Of a stretch of DNA of 64,000 nt, positions 50,401 through 60,800 are shown in pieces. Made by a program: the position numbers and the translations under genes. This DNA is from Lepidurus packardi (lineage: Eukaryota; Arthropoda; Branchiopoda; Notostraca; Triopsidae): contig JAKZAN010000001.1 of the NCBI GenBank assembly GCA_023053545.1, forward strand, positions 1,508,565 to 1,572,564. Direction: 5' to 3'. The notes under the pieces were generated by a model, which ran no database searches, was not told where the DNA came from, and worked only from the letters and a program-made list of their open reading frames with translations. Position 1 is the first letter of the stretch; each line of letters opens with the position of its first letter.

Positions 50401-50767
50401 TCAATCCTGATGGCGAGTTCGGATTTGGTCGTATCGGGAGTTGAGCTGCGTTAAAATCGCTAGTCGGGTACGTTTGTTGAGCACAAGGCAAACGATATTG
50501 CTGCTCGTAGTCCGTTTCAGCGTAGTAACTGTTCCCGATCTCGGGACTCTCGTAACCGTGTTGGCCGTAAATTGCGGGATTTTGGGTCTGATGAGGGTAG
50601 TATCCGTGATTATGCGGGTAATAGGCTGGCACTGAGTCAGCGGCGTGCTGCTGGAGCCCTTGTTGTTGCGTCTGATGCACTTGGAACATGGTAGCTTTGT
50701 GATTGTGATGTTGGGGGGTCAAGTCGTGGTGCCCCGGATTGACCTCGGTATGGAAAGAATCTGACAT
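47439..50767 (-). CDS. Hox3: Hox3 homeodomain transcription factor
   Basis: Two exons on the minus strand: 50767-50071 and 48373-47439, spliced at CCAG|GTAAGA and GGTTTTAG|AACAAC (phase 1), giving 543 aa. The chosen ATG (MSDSFHTEV) has the context GCGGCCATGT; the frame stays open upstream, but with low-complexity codons unlike a Hox N-terminus. Exon 1 is Gln/His/Tyr-rich and carries the hexapeptide YPWM at residues 161-164 (plus 50276-50287), which contacts Extradenticle/PBC. The homeodomain spans about residues 236-295: [18 protein letters not shown], then [14 protein letters not shown], then [18 protein letters not shown], with Q50 and N51. This is Hox3-type, unlike proboscipedia, which has RRLRTAYTNTQ and RMKHKR. 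The C-terminal tail is Ser- and Tyr-rich. It acts in the nucleus in axial patterning; in insects the orthologue became zen/bicoid. It appears intact. Confidence 0.93.
48647..49121. mobile_element. Intact TTAA-flanked inverted-repeat element (piggyBac-like MITE), 475 bp
   Basis: The ends are perfect 20-bp inverted repeats: GGCTCCCGTATACCTTAGCT at 48647-48666 and its inverse at 49102-49121. TTAA stands directly on both sides (48643-48646 and 49122-49125), the target-site duplication of the piggyBac superfamily. There is no transposase ORF, so it must have been mobilised in trans. Related copies in this window are at 268-554, 15852-16186 and 16191-16827. It lies inside the Hox3 intron. Confidence 0.85.
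49717..49950. repeat. Direct duplication of a ~120-bp AT-rich segment in the Hox3 intron
   Basis: The segment beginning CCTTCAGAAATAAGTTTGTA and ending AACTATAGTGAACGGGTGTCC (about 49717-49838) is repeated nearly exactly at about 49837-49950. Differences are in the number of AAATAAAAAATTC motifs and one G/T change in the TAGT(G/T)AACGGG part. Confidence 0.85.
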
Positions 50768-52819
50768 GGCCGCGATGGATGAGGAAGGGTGTGTTTGCTT
50801 CTTTTTTGGTTCCACGAAGGAAAATCGACGACTACAAAGAATAAGGAATATCAGCGAAAAAGTAAAAACTCGTGGGGTTCTTTTTTGGGGGGGTCCTCCT
50901 CTCCAAAAAAGAATCAAAAACCGCAAAGAAACTGAAAACGAAACATACTGACGCACTCTTGAGGGCGGGTTCCTGCCTAATTAGCGGTAAAATTACCTAG
51001 AAAAAGACGCCAAGTGCCCAAGCGCAAGGGGGTATTTTGGCCCAGGCAAGGAATCTGCCGAAGATATCCGTACACTTCTCAAGGGACTCGGCGGAAGATT
51101 TCTGTCGGGCTACTTTTTTGAATCTTAATCCTTCGCAAAGCAAGGTCCAGGATTTCTTGGGTTTTCGGGCGTCTAAAAAGTCGGATCGAGACTGGAGGCA
51201 CCGAAAGGATCGGCGTTTGGTCTGATCTGTAAGCCAAATCTGGGAGCAACAAAAAAAAGACAGAAAAAATGGTCAAAAGATCCGCACTAACACAGGCAAA
51301 ACATTGGACAGGAATTTGACTGTCTCGCAAAACGAATGAAGGAAAATGGGCCAGATTGAGTCATTTGAATGGCAAGTACATCGTTGCTTTTACGGGGGAG
51401 GATCAGTTGGTTTTAAGAAACCTTTTATCGCTCCCGGGGTTAGAGTACAAGTTGCCGTGATGAGCATCGAGTCTTCGACACTTGTCACGCACATTGCTGC
51501 CTGCTTATTTACAATCCCCACAACCATTATTAAACGTCGCCTTTTTCCAAACTTGGGCAAGACGCGACTTAACCGTCATAAACGAAGGCAAGGAGGTGGA
51601 ACTTTCTGGGCGCCAACGAAAATAATGCCCATAAGAGAAAACGTCGCTGCCAATGTATCAGTTAAGCTAAACTGTTAAGAAACTCAGTTTCCAGATTCAC
51701 GGTCCGGAGCAGACACAGCGGAAGACGCTCATTATGATACACACAGCCGATTCCGACCGAAATGACTTACTGCACGCCACAGCCAATAATTCCAATGATT
51801 TCGACCTTGTCATGCAACAAAACCCCCCCAAACCGAGACTTTTACCTCCATCCCATCTCCCAGCAAGAAAGCCGATTACAAAGGCCCTAAACTTTTTATT
51901 TTTTATTATTTTTGGGGCTGAGAAGTCCTCCAATGTCCTACCTAATTGATGGATAAGGCTTCAAACTGATATAGGAAATTGTATCAAATTGCCCCTGAAC
52001 GGGTTAAAATTTGCGAATTTTTAAGCTAGTACCAGGGGTTTTCCCAAGGGTGTTGACATTTTGACAAGTTTTCATTCTACACCTCGTGCCCTAGTAGCAA
52101 TTGTCGGGGTATCTACACTACACGGAAGGAAAGGAAGGGAGGAAAGGGTGGTTTTGAAATAGAAACCCTTTGATCCCGACCACTTTGCTCAATCGGGGTT
52201 CGCAGACCTCATTGTCTTGGGTGGCTTGCTACTGCATGATGAACGAGCCTTCAGCGTCACAGATACGCACTTTTAGGTCGCTTTTAGATCTCTACCTACT
52301 ACTTTGCCTTTTCCATCAATTGCAGCCGTTTAGCCCCTCTATTTCAACCTAAGAATCCTTCTTGCGACACATCGTTGTCGAATGGATAAAGTACGTTTAC
52401 TAGTATGATTAACAAAAAAACTTACCATTTTTACTTCCGTTTTTACAGCCAACAGAAGGCAGAGGAGGTCTAAGAGACCAGAAACGTAAAGGTGAATGTT
52501 GGTTTCGAATGACTAATTGTAAGCAGGAGTATAAAGGGTACGGTAGGTTTTCTATCATGTGTGAGCTAGCGGCTCTCACATTCACCAAACGGACACATCC
52601 CATCCACAATTTGAAGGTCCAGAAAAGTCAGAAGCTGAAAACGATCCCAGATGTTTTAATGCTGCCAACTTTGCAGGTACTTCAGTGAGATAAAAAGGGG
52701 AGAAAAGTCGCAAAAGAGCTTGCTAAGTTTGCTATAAAAACGTCCGCTTGTCAACAAGGATTATCTTGGCGCGGCGTAACTCCAACGTTAGAAAACTTAT
52801 TTATTGGCGAGACTGACTG

Positions 52820-52836
52820 CAGGCGCCATCTAGCGG
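52820..52836 (-). promoter_or_regulatory. CTCF-like motif upstream of Hox3
   Basis: The minus strand reads CACCGCTAGATGGCGCCTG, the best match in the window to the CTCF core CCGCTAGATGGCGC. It lies about 2 kb upstream of the Hox3 start codon, a location where insulators have been described in Hox clusters. Binding is not shown by sequence alone. Confidence 0.4.
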
Positions 52837-55800
52837 TGTAATTAGCAATGTTTTGGGTCACGCCCAAAATAATAAAAATACCAGATGCAAATCATTGCAA
52901 TGTGACCCAACAGTCATTAATAGAAACCATGTACTCAGCATCTCTCAGCTTCTTTTCACTTTTGGCCACCTAAATTCTAAAGTTACAAGGACATATAGCA
53001 AGAACCTAGAGCCTGAACTTAATTGTTGACGCCTGGCGGGTTAATTTGGCGAGTTTAAACTTCCAAGAATGGCAGCAATGTCAGAACGGACAGGAAATGC
53101 CAGCTTTGAAAAAACAAAAAGGGGAAATTCTGCCTCTGGATTGAATTCATGGGGAGTTCTTGGGTTGGGTTTGTAATGAGGCAAGATGGTAGGGATTGAT
53201 AAATGATCCTGGCCCAGACTCAACTCTTGCAACGTAAAAGCGCTGGGGCTGTCCAATCCAAGGTTGGGAAACCCCTTCCCTTTCCCTTATACACAATACA
53301 CATATAACCCACATAACATCTCGCAAAGACGCAAAAGTTCCATACCCAGCCAGGTTGCATTATGAGCCAGTTCGCATCCAGCAATTAAGCCAATCATCTC
53401 CACGGACTCCCAGCGTGCATTCAAGTCACCGACGACCGCCTTTACACACGTTATAGTGTGCCGATTGTTTGCGATGAGGGAACTCGAAGACAAAAGGAAA
53501 AGTAACTCTCGGGGTCTTAGCATAGTTCTACTTTAGATTAGTTGGTCGTTAGTGTCAACGTGGAAAGCAAGTCTTAGCTTCTGCCATGATAAACGACGTT
53601 CTTCCAGGACAGCCTGGAATTCTCCCCCTTTTCTTTTCCGTTTCTTTTGCGTTAGGCGTTTTCGGGGTTTTTCGATCATTGCCACACGTGCCAGTTACAT
53701 ATATGTATATTTATATAAAAATAACACGCTCCCTAGAAGCACTCCCAACTCTCCAAGTAAGCCTAATAGTAGTCGAACACGAACTAATCAGAGTGACTCA
53801 GCACGAAATCTTTGCAAACTAATTCTAAATCTCAATTTTTCACATTAGAATGGTCGTATAATGGTATAATTCTTACCTTTTCAACTCCCAGAGCTGAAAG
53901 CGTAAGAGTCAAGATCTGTCAAAGCATAGAGAGCGAGTTATTTTGGTTTTGAAGGTACAAGATAAGACCATAACTTAAATATCATGAGACAATGACAGAA
54001 AAACTCGGTGAAATTATGTGACTTGCCAAGAGAAATTATATTGGTGTAATGCCAGGCATAGCAAAAGCAATAGCCTCGGCGTATAGCCTGTCAAGGGAGA
54101 GCAGGCGGAAACTTGGCAGACAAAATTAATGATCTGTTTGGGACAGGGTTTTCGGGGGGCGAGGGTGGCTCAAATTCTGCCCAGTGTTAACCCTGCTGCA
54201 TGCAAAGCTTTCGCACAATTGCAACAATGGATAACGCCTGGAACCCAACGTAGTTTCTTCCCAAACGTTTTCAAAGGCCAAACGATAAAAACAAAAACGA
54301 TAAAAAAAGGTTTGACGATAAACACAAATAACATGTTTGAAACCATTTATATCAATTTTCTTACCAGGCTGGGTTACAAGAACTCCCAGAAAAACGGGCC
54401 TTAAACATATAGGTACGTTTCGAGAGCCCACCAAACCTGAGTAAATTCGTCCTTTCTCGTGTAACCAGAAAAAGCCTAATCTAGGTCATTAATCTTACGC
54501 TTCGTAATTGGCCCCAGCCCCAAACAAGCGTCGTCCACATTCTTCAACCTCACGACGCTCGTTCCTTAACCGCAAATGGCATACGTATTCCATATCCCTC
54601 CCAAGATTTTAGAGAATACCCAAAGATTGTCCTCGCAGAATACAAGTTACATTTCTTTTCATTAGTTTTTTCCAAACCTCCGTCTTGTCTCCTAGTTATT
54701 ATCTATATTATATATCCATAAAAAAAAAATCCCGCAGAGAAAAACCCTCCAGGCCCTTTTAGCTTGTGATGGGAATAAAGTCAGACTTAGCAGGGCCAAG
54801 GCAAGGCGGGCGGCGATGCTCCTGTCGGCTTTAAGATTAATGATCTTCTATATAGCACCACTCCCTAAGCCACCCCCCCGCCCGTCTTCTCCCCGGGACT
54901 AATACCACCCCCTCCTCCCCACCTTATTCCATCACCAACACCCCTAGACACAAACATACACGTATATGCCTCGATTGTGAGGAACTCGGCCTATTTTTTT
55001 TTCCAAATTAAAATACAAAACACCTCAGGCTTTCTACCCAGCATTTCTATCAACAGTCGAAAGACTCGGAAGCGAGCTAATCAATAATTCAGATAATTTC
55101 CCCTTATACCCATTATAAATGTAGCTTGTTATAATCCTGGCTAAGAAACGCAGGATTCGTCTCGTTAAAACCCTCTGCATGTCTTTCCAGCTGAAACAAA
55201 AAAGCCAAACAGGATTCCTGCAGAAACCGCTTTCCAAGTTTTACATACTTTCGTTGTACAACTTAAATACCCCCCTTTCCTTTCCTTTAAGCGAACGAAT
55301 GGTTTTTCCCATATGTGTAAGTATACGTGTGTTGGTGTTGTGTGGTTCGAGTCTCTCGGTGCGCCAACGGGAAACTTGGAAGACTTGGAAGATTTGGAAG
55401 CCAATTTTTTAAACTAGTAAATAGCTAAAAGAGCTTTTTGGCCCTCCATTGGGACCCATAGCTAATTGGAGCTTCTGCATTACATCTGTGTCTGTGTCTC
55501 TCTTACTTGGCTTGGCCGTATTTTCCCAAACGACTTTATATGCCTTGTGGGCAGCATAGAGCTTCTTACACAATGAGCCAAAAAGAGTTTGCTTTTAAGA
55601 GTCACGCCGAGCCATTTTTGCATTGTTACCAGTTTTTGGCATTGCGGTGTCTCGCATGCTGGCAAAAGAGGACGCGAAACAACTCTTGAGGGGAGAGAGC
55701 TTTTTGGTAAAGTGAGCGTCTAGTAACTGTGTGAGTACTTTTCGGGATGCTTGGTTTTCTTCAAGGTGAAAAAGCCATGGCATAAAAGGGACCCCCATTT

Positions 55801-56254
55801 TACCTGGAAGTACACAGGTAAAAGCTTCATGCGAGTACCCTGGAGGGCGTTTTTACCTCCCGAAAGGTATGCATGCATGCTTGCATTATATGTGACGAGC
55901 TGGGATGGGGGATAAATACCCGGAAAAAAGAATGCCTTAAAAGAAAAGCCAGGGAAAAGATAACAAAATCTAGAGAGAGAAAGAGAGAAACCGCCGCCAT
56001 AAGCATCGCTTGGGAAGAAGCTGCCGATACCTTTAACGAAAAACCTTTTTTCCCTTTTAGTTCCCCTCGCGGGCTCCTTGGCAAGGTGCACAACACAAAC
56101 CGCTTATTATTTTCTCATTTGGACGCTGTACACGACGCACCTTTTCGTCCGCCGCAATCAGAATAATTTTCCCAGCGAAGACAACGTTTCCCTTCAAATT
56201 TTCCCCGTCTCCTATCGTGTCTCGTTCTTTTTACTTCTGTCCGAATATCTACCT

Positions 56255-56294
56255 ATATATCAATCTATCTATATAGATAGATAGATAGATAGAT
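56255..56294. repeat. (TAGA)n / (TCTA)n microsatellite with inverted halves
   Basis: CAATCTATCTATATAGATAG is followed by further AGATAGAT repeats, so a (TCTA)n run meets a (TAGA)n run and could fold on itself. No function is inferred. Confidence 0.85.
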
Positions 56295-57782
56295 CCATGT
56301 TATGCTAGACTGTTCTACCGTCGTTCGCCTGCTCGCCTATATAGACTCGCACTTTTTTCGAACGTTCTTCTGTACAAGTCCTTCGCTGGCAAAGTAAGAC
56401 TTGTTTCTCAGAGTTTGCTTTTCTAGCTCACCGTTCTGGGCTTTAAAAGACGCCATTTTGCATAGGTGAATCACAGAAGGTGAACGTGTTAGTAGAAACC
56501 GCTGTGCATGGGAAGCTGGCTGATGGTTGTCAAAAGGTCGCTCACGAAGACGACCTGCTGGGGGACGCATGCAATCTCGGGTAAGACAGACATAAGATTA
56601 ACCAGTTCCTTTTTTTTTGTTGTGTGGCTTCTTTTTAGAACATGTGATGCCCTTTCCTTTTTGTTGGGCTCTCCACATTGTACACAAGTCCTGAGTGTTA
56701 AAGAGCCCTGTAGGCATGGGTAAAAACACACACCGAGTCATGAAATTTTTTTTTTGTTTAAAAAAAAAGAAAGACAGAAAGTGGGATTGGCAAGTTCTCT
56801 TGTATAAGCTCGGTACAAGCCCCGTTTCCTTTAAGCATTGTTAAGGTGTGCTCTGCAGGTAGATCCTAGCTGCCACCCTCATTATCGTCATGAGGACCAC
56901 CATCATCATCAACAGTTATAAAGACCAGGAGAGACAATCTAAGAGACCGGGAGCGAAGAAAACCAGTGTGCTGAGGATATTGCGGCGTTGTATATATGTA
57001 TATATAGCTAGCTATCCTATACACGTATCCCGGGTTTTGGCTGCTGCAGGCCATTGTTGTTGGCCAAGGATACTTAAGTCCGGGCACCGAAAAACGTGAA
57101 GCACATAAAAGAGCCGGAGAAGTGAGTGTGCAGTGCGGCCGTGCTGCATGCAGGTAATTTCCAGGTATTGTAACGTCAAGCACCTGCAACTGCAACCCAA
57201 GTGCCATTGAGCATCCAGCTGGGAAACACGTTGGTGGTGTGCGCGGTGTCTCTCTTTGGATCCGAAGATTGTCTATTAACTGATCCTATTTATGGTTCGG
57301 TATATTTACAGGTAAATCATCTTTCAAATCGATTACTTTAATTTCAAATCGATTACTTTACCTTTGAAAAGCTATCCTTTGAAAGTCGCGATGCTTCCAT
57401 TTAATTATCGGTTTGAAAATTTCGGATGGCATTATTGTTTGTTTTTTTTCTTAGGAGGGGATGTTTCCTGGTGTGGCAGATTAGTTCGAAAACCTGGTTT
57501 GCGAAGTCAACATCCAATGGATCATTAATACAGAAGGGGTTTCGGTGCAGAAGGAAGAACTCTTTTCTCTCCCACGCATCTCTGGTAATACTTAAGTGTG
57601 CGGCACAGCGAGGGCAGCAGTTTCTAACATAGCTGGAGACCTAATTGGCAATTTCGCACTGGGATAACGGTTTTCCTTTGAAGGGCGTTGGAAGACACAA
57701 ACAAGCCTTAAGGAGTTTCCAAGTTAGTTGATAGATTTTCGGATGGAACTTTACTCTATGGGGGGAAACAATTGGCCGCTTC

Positions 57783-57856
57783 GTAATCTACCCTGTGGAT
57801 CCGGGCTTTTGTAGAATTTAGCCATCAGAAGCTCGTCTCTACAGGTATCTTACGGA
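57783..57856 (+). ncRNA. mir-993: mir-993 precursor microRNA hairpin
   Basis: The 5' arm at 57788-57810 starts CTACCCTGTGGATCCGGGC, a mir-10-family arm (TACCCTGT) with the CCGGGCTTTT end typical of miR-993-5p. The 3' arm at 57828-57850 starts GAAGCTCGTCTCTACAGG and, from memory, equals arthropod miR-993-3p over its whole length. The arms pair over about 20 positions with a bulged C in ACC(C)TGT, a two-base internal mismatch and a 17-base loop (57811-57827), as expected for a Drosha/Dicer substrate. mir-993 is an arthropod mir-10 paralogue located in the Hox cluster between Hox3 and Dfd, which fits a position 7 kb upstream of Hox3. Unusually, the mature arms read on the strand opposite to Hox3. 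Confidence 0.93.
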
Positions 57857-60800
57857 AACAATGCCGAATGCGACGAACATAGGTTTGCTTTCAAACCCCC
57901 CTAATTTGGTTATAGTTTTTTGTGTCGTTTTTTTCAGTTCAATTTTAAGATTCTCGAGAATGGGAAAACGCGATAGCTATGCCAAGTATTTTAATAGGTT
58001 TTTATGCCGCTTTGGGAGGGAATACATAAAAAAAAAAAAAAGTGCATTTGCATGTGTGTGCGAGTTTAGTTGCGGGTTCGGGGCTTGCAAAGGAAAACAG
58101 GTTTGGGAAATCCCACGTTCCCAAAGTGGCTGGGGCTCCCAAGCTCTTTTCGAAAGGCCCCAGACTCGGGAAGAAAAAGGGTTAAAAGTCCATGGCGAGT
58201 TCAATTTTAATAGGTTGACACATTATCAGGCGAAGGGAATTGATTGTAATCTGGATGATGATGCCAAATAAAACGAGTTCTGTCCTCTTTTGAACAGGAA
58301 ACTTGCAATGAAACAAGAAAACGAAAGGTGTATTCCATTTTTTCCTGGTTTCGAGTCATATTATTAATAATGGAACCCTGCCATGCAGAAAAAGATCATA
58401 ACTGAAAAAAATTCATAAACGGTTTTCGGTGAAGGTCCTGTTTTTTTTTAATTTTATTTTTTTTAAAGAAGAAGAAAAAAAGAAAACTTGCAGTGGCAGG
58501 TGGGATCACGATCCTTCACGTTCAACTACAGGCTTTTCTCATTCATTACTCCAGTTCACACATTAATGACATCTACTCCGCCGTCCCTCATTATTTCCCA
58601 CTGGGGAATTTGCGCCGTGAAACCGAAACAGTAGCCCGTGAATGTAAATCAGTGTTCCAATCTTATATGCCCTAACTTGGAGTTGCCGTTTCCCTTTGCA
58701 TTTCTCTTTCCTTTTTTTTTTTTTGCAGACCCTTGTCAGATCGCAGGGGACGTTTCAATAGTATGGTATTAGCTTACTTAATAATACACAGTGTTGTCTT
58801 AATCGTCGTGCGTGATGATTTAAATCGAAACCATAAATCACTTGTTTTGTACCACAAGTGCACTTTCAATCCCCAAAAAGGTAAGTCGCCGGTATACTTT
58901 GGGCTCACCAAAACTTACATAAGTTATCTATAACTTATATAATCTATTTGGTCCATTTCAAATGCATTTAGTTGCTTTCAAAAAAATTTTGTTGCTTTCA
59001 AAATGATGAAGCAGGACAAGATTGATATTAAAGCATAATAATAATAATAAGTCAAATGAAAAACATATTTGAATCCTTTTTTCCTCCTCATATCATTGCG
59101 GTTTTCGCCACTCACTTTTAATAAACTTGTAATAAACTTTTAATAAACATAACGACAAACAAACCTAGTATTAAATGTACACTTACATACATATAGATTA
59201 CTTAATAATGTCCTAGATTCCAAACGGATTTCAAAACTTAGGCCAAGATAACGCATTATGAACCAATGATGAGTCTCCTGACAATCTTACGAGTCGCTAA
59301 TTAATTACAGAAAAATTATAGATATTTTAAGGTAGCCTTTGTCAACGAAGTCATTCTGAACTGTTTGACCTGAGCTTAGACCATATTGGTTATAGCTGGT
59401 ACTGTATATTTATGACGCAAGGTAGACAAATAAGTAGACGAATAAGTGATTCCGTTAAGTTTGTGCTGGAAAGTTCTCATGCGCTGAAGACAACATTTCA
59501 CGACTACAAAAATCTCTTAAAATTTGTCGTTTCCATTTTTGGGCCAAAGTTTGCCTATTAGTTCTCAGTTTTCCTGGAAAATCCGTATGCAGTATACTGC
59601 ATGAAAGCAAATAAAGGAATCTTCAAACGAACGGGAAACTTCCTCATAAAAACGACATGACATCAAACACAGCTAGATTAGAATGAAATAGAATTCGGCC
59701 TAGATTAAAAAGATCATAGCTCCTATCCTAGATACGCAAATCGCATTATGAATAACTTAAAAGCACCGAATTTCTGTAATTTGAGTGGCTTGAAAACTTG
59801 AGTTGGTTTGGAAATGATTCCCCACTCCCGTTTTGAATCTAAGAAAACTTCCTAATTCTAATTCTCAAATGCCTAATTCTAATTCTCAAAATTCTCAAAC
59901 TCCTAATTCTTCTTTCACCTAATTATAATTCTTCTAATTCTCCTAATTCTTCTTGCCCTAATTCGTTTTCGACAACATAAACTCAACAGCCGTCGACTTC
60001 CAACATGTATCAAACAGACTTATTCCTTTTTTAGTGCTTTAACACACAGCTCAACCACTCTAGCGGAAGAAAGATGCAAAAGAACCAAGAACCCGTTCAT
60101 CTATAGGAAGATTCCAGACAAAAAGATCCACCAATATGCTTAAAGCTTCATTTGGCCTGATTCTCTTCTCTTCAATCCATAGAGATCATAGGGCTGGGTC
60201 GCGCCGTCATGTGCCTGACGGATTATCTCGGTCGGCGTGATGGAGTGGGCAGCTTACATTGGTGGCTCCTCGACACTCGACACTAGGCTCTACCCCAAAG
60301 GAACGTTCATCTCGGCTAGATACCACCATCTCTCCCCTTCTCGCCCTTCTTTCCCTCACGCATCACCACCCCTACTCATTGCAACTGTCACTACTTTTGA
60401 CGGATCACAACCATAATCTGACAGCTAGCATCAGAAATGAAATGCTTGGCTTACATTGGCTGAAATTTCCTTCCTATCTCTATTCTCCATATTCTCCGCT
60501 CATTCCGATTACTCTCCTTAGTATCCCCCCGAGACATTTGTAAAGTTGACCGTTCACAAAACGCTAGACAATAACTAACAATCACACACAGGATAAATAC
60601 AGTGAACCACATGTAAACCACATGAAATATTGCCTAATGGAAATCTAAAACTTAATTCCCAGGGCGGAAGTGGAGGTAATCAATGCCATCAGTAACCAAG
60701 ACTGCTGTAACAGAAATGGTAGGAAACGAGCACTCTAACTTTCCCAATGACACTAATATTACCTGGTGGTACATAAAATCCTTCCTTGGCGAGATTTCTC

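Larger units (their letters stand above)
50768..57782. other. Upstream flank of Hox3, non-coding
   Basis: Seven kilobases upstream of the Hox3 start codon contain no ORF that I would support. The part next to the ATG (50768 to about 51030) presumably holds the 5' UTR and promoter. A CTCF-like site is at 52820-52836 and a (TAGA)n microsatellite at 56268-56294. Cis-regulatory elements are expected here, but none can be delimited by eye. Confidence 0.5.

Noticed and set aside
47439-50767. Calling the homeobox gene proboscipedia (Hox2)
   Set aside because: The homeodomain has [18 protein letters not shown] and RRMKYKK, the Hox3 signature; Hox2 has RRLRTAYTNTQ and RRMKHKR.
51346-51678. 110-codon plus-strand ORF upstream of Hox3
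   Set aside because: No homology, no conserved motif and no promoter evidence; its length is within chance for this region.
55320-55372. tRNA-like segment with GGTTCGAGTC
   Set aside because: The bases around the putative T-loop do not form a stem, and no acceptor or anticodon arm can be built.
57788-57850. Reading the hairpin as mir-10 itself
   Set aside because: The 5' arm starts like mir-10, but the GGGCTTTT end and especially the 3' arm fit miR-993; mir-10 is also expected further away, between Dfd and Scr.
57861-58271. 136-codon plus-strand ORF next to mir-993
   Set aside because: It contains homopolymer-encoded Lys and Phe runs and no recognisable domain, and its length is compatible with chance.
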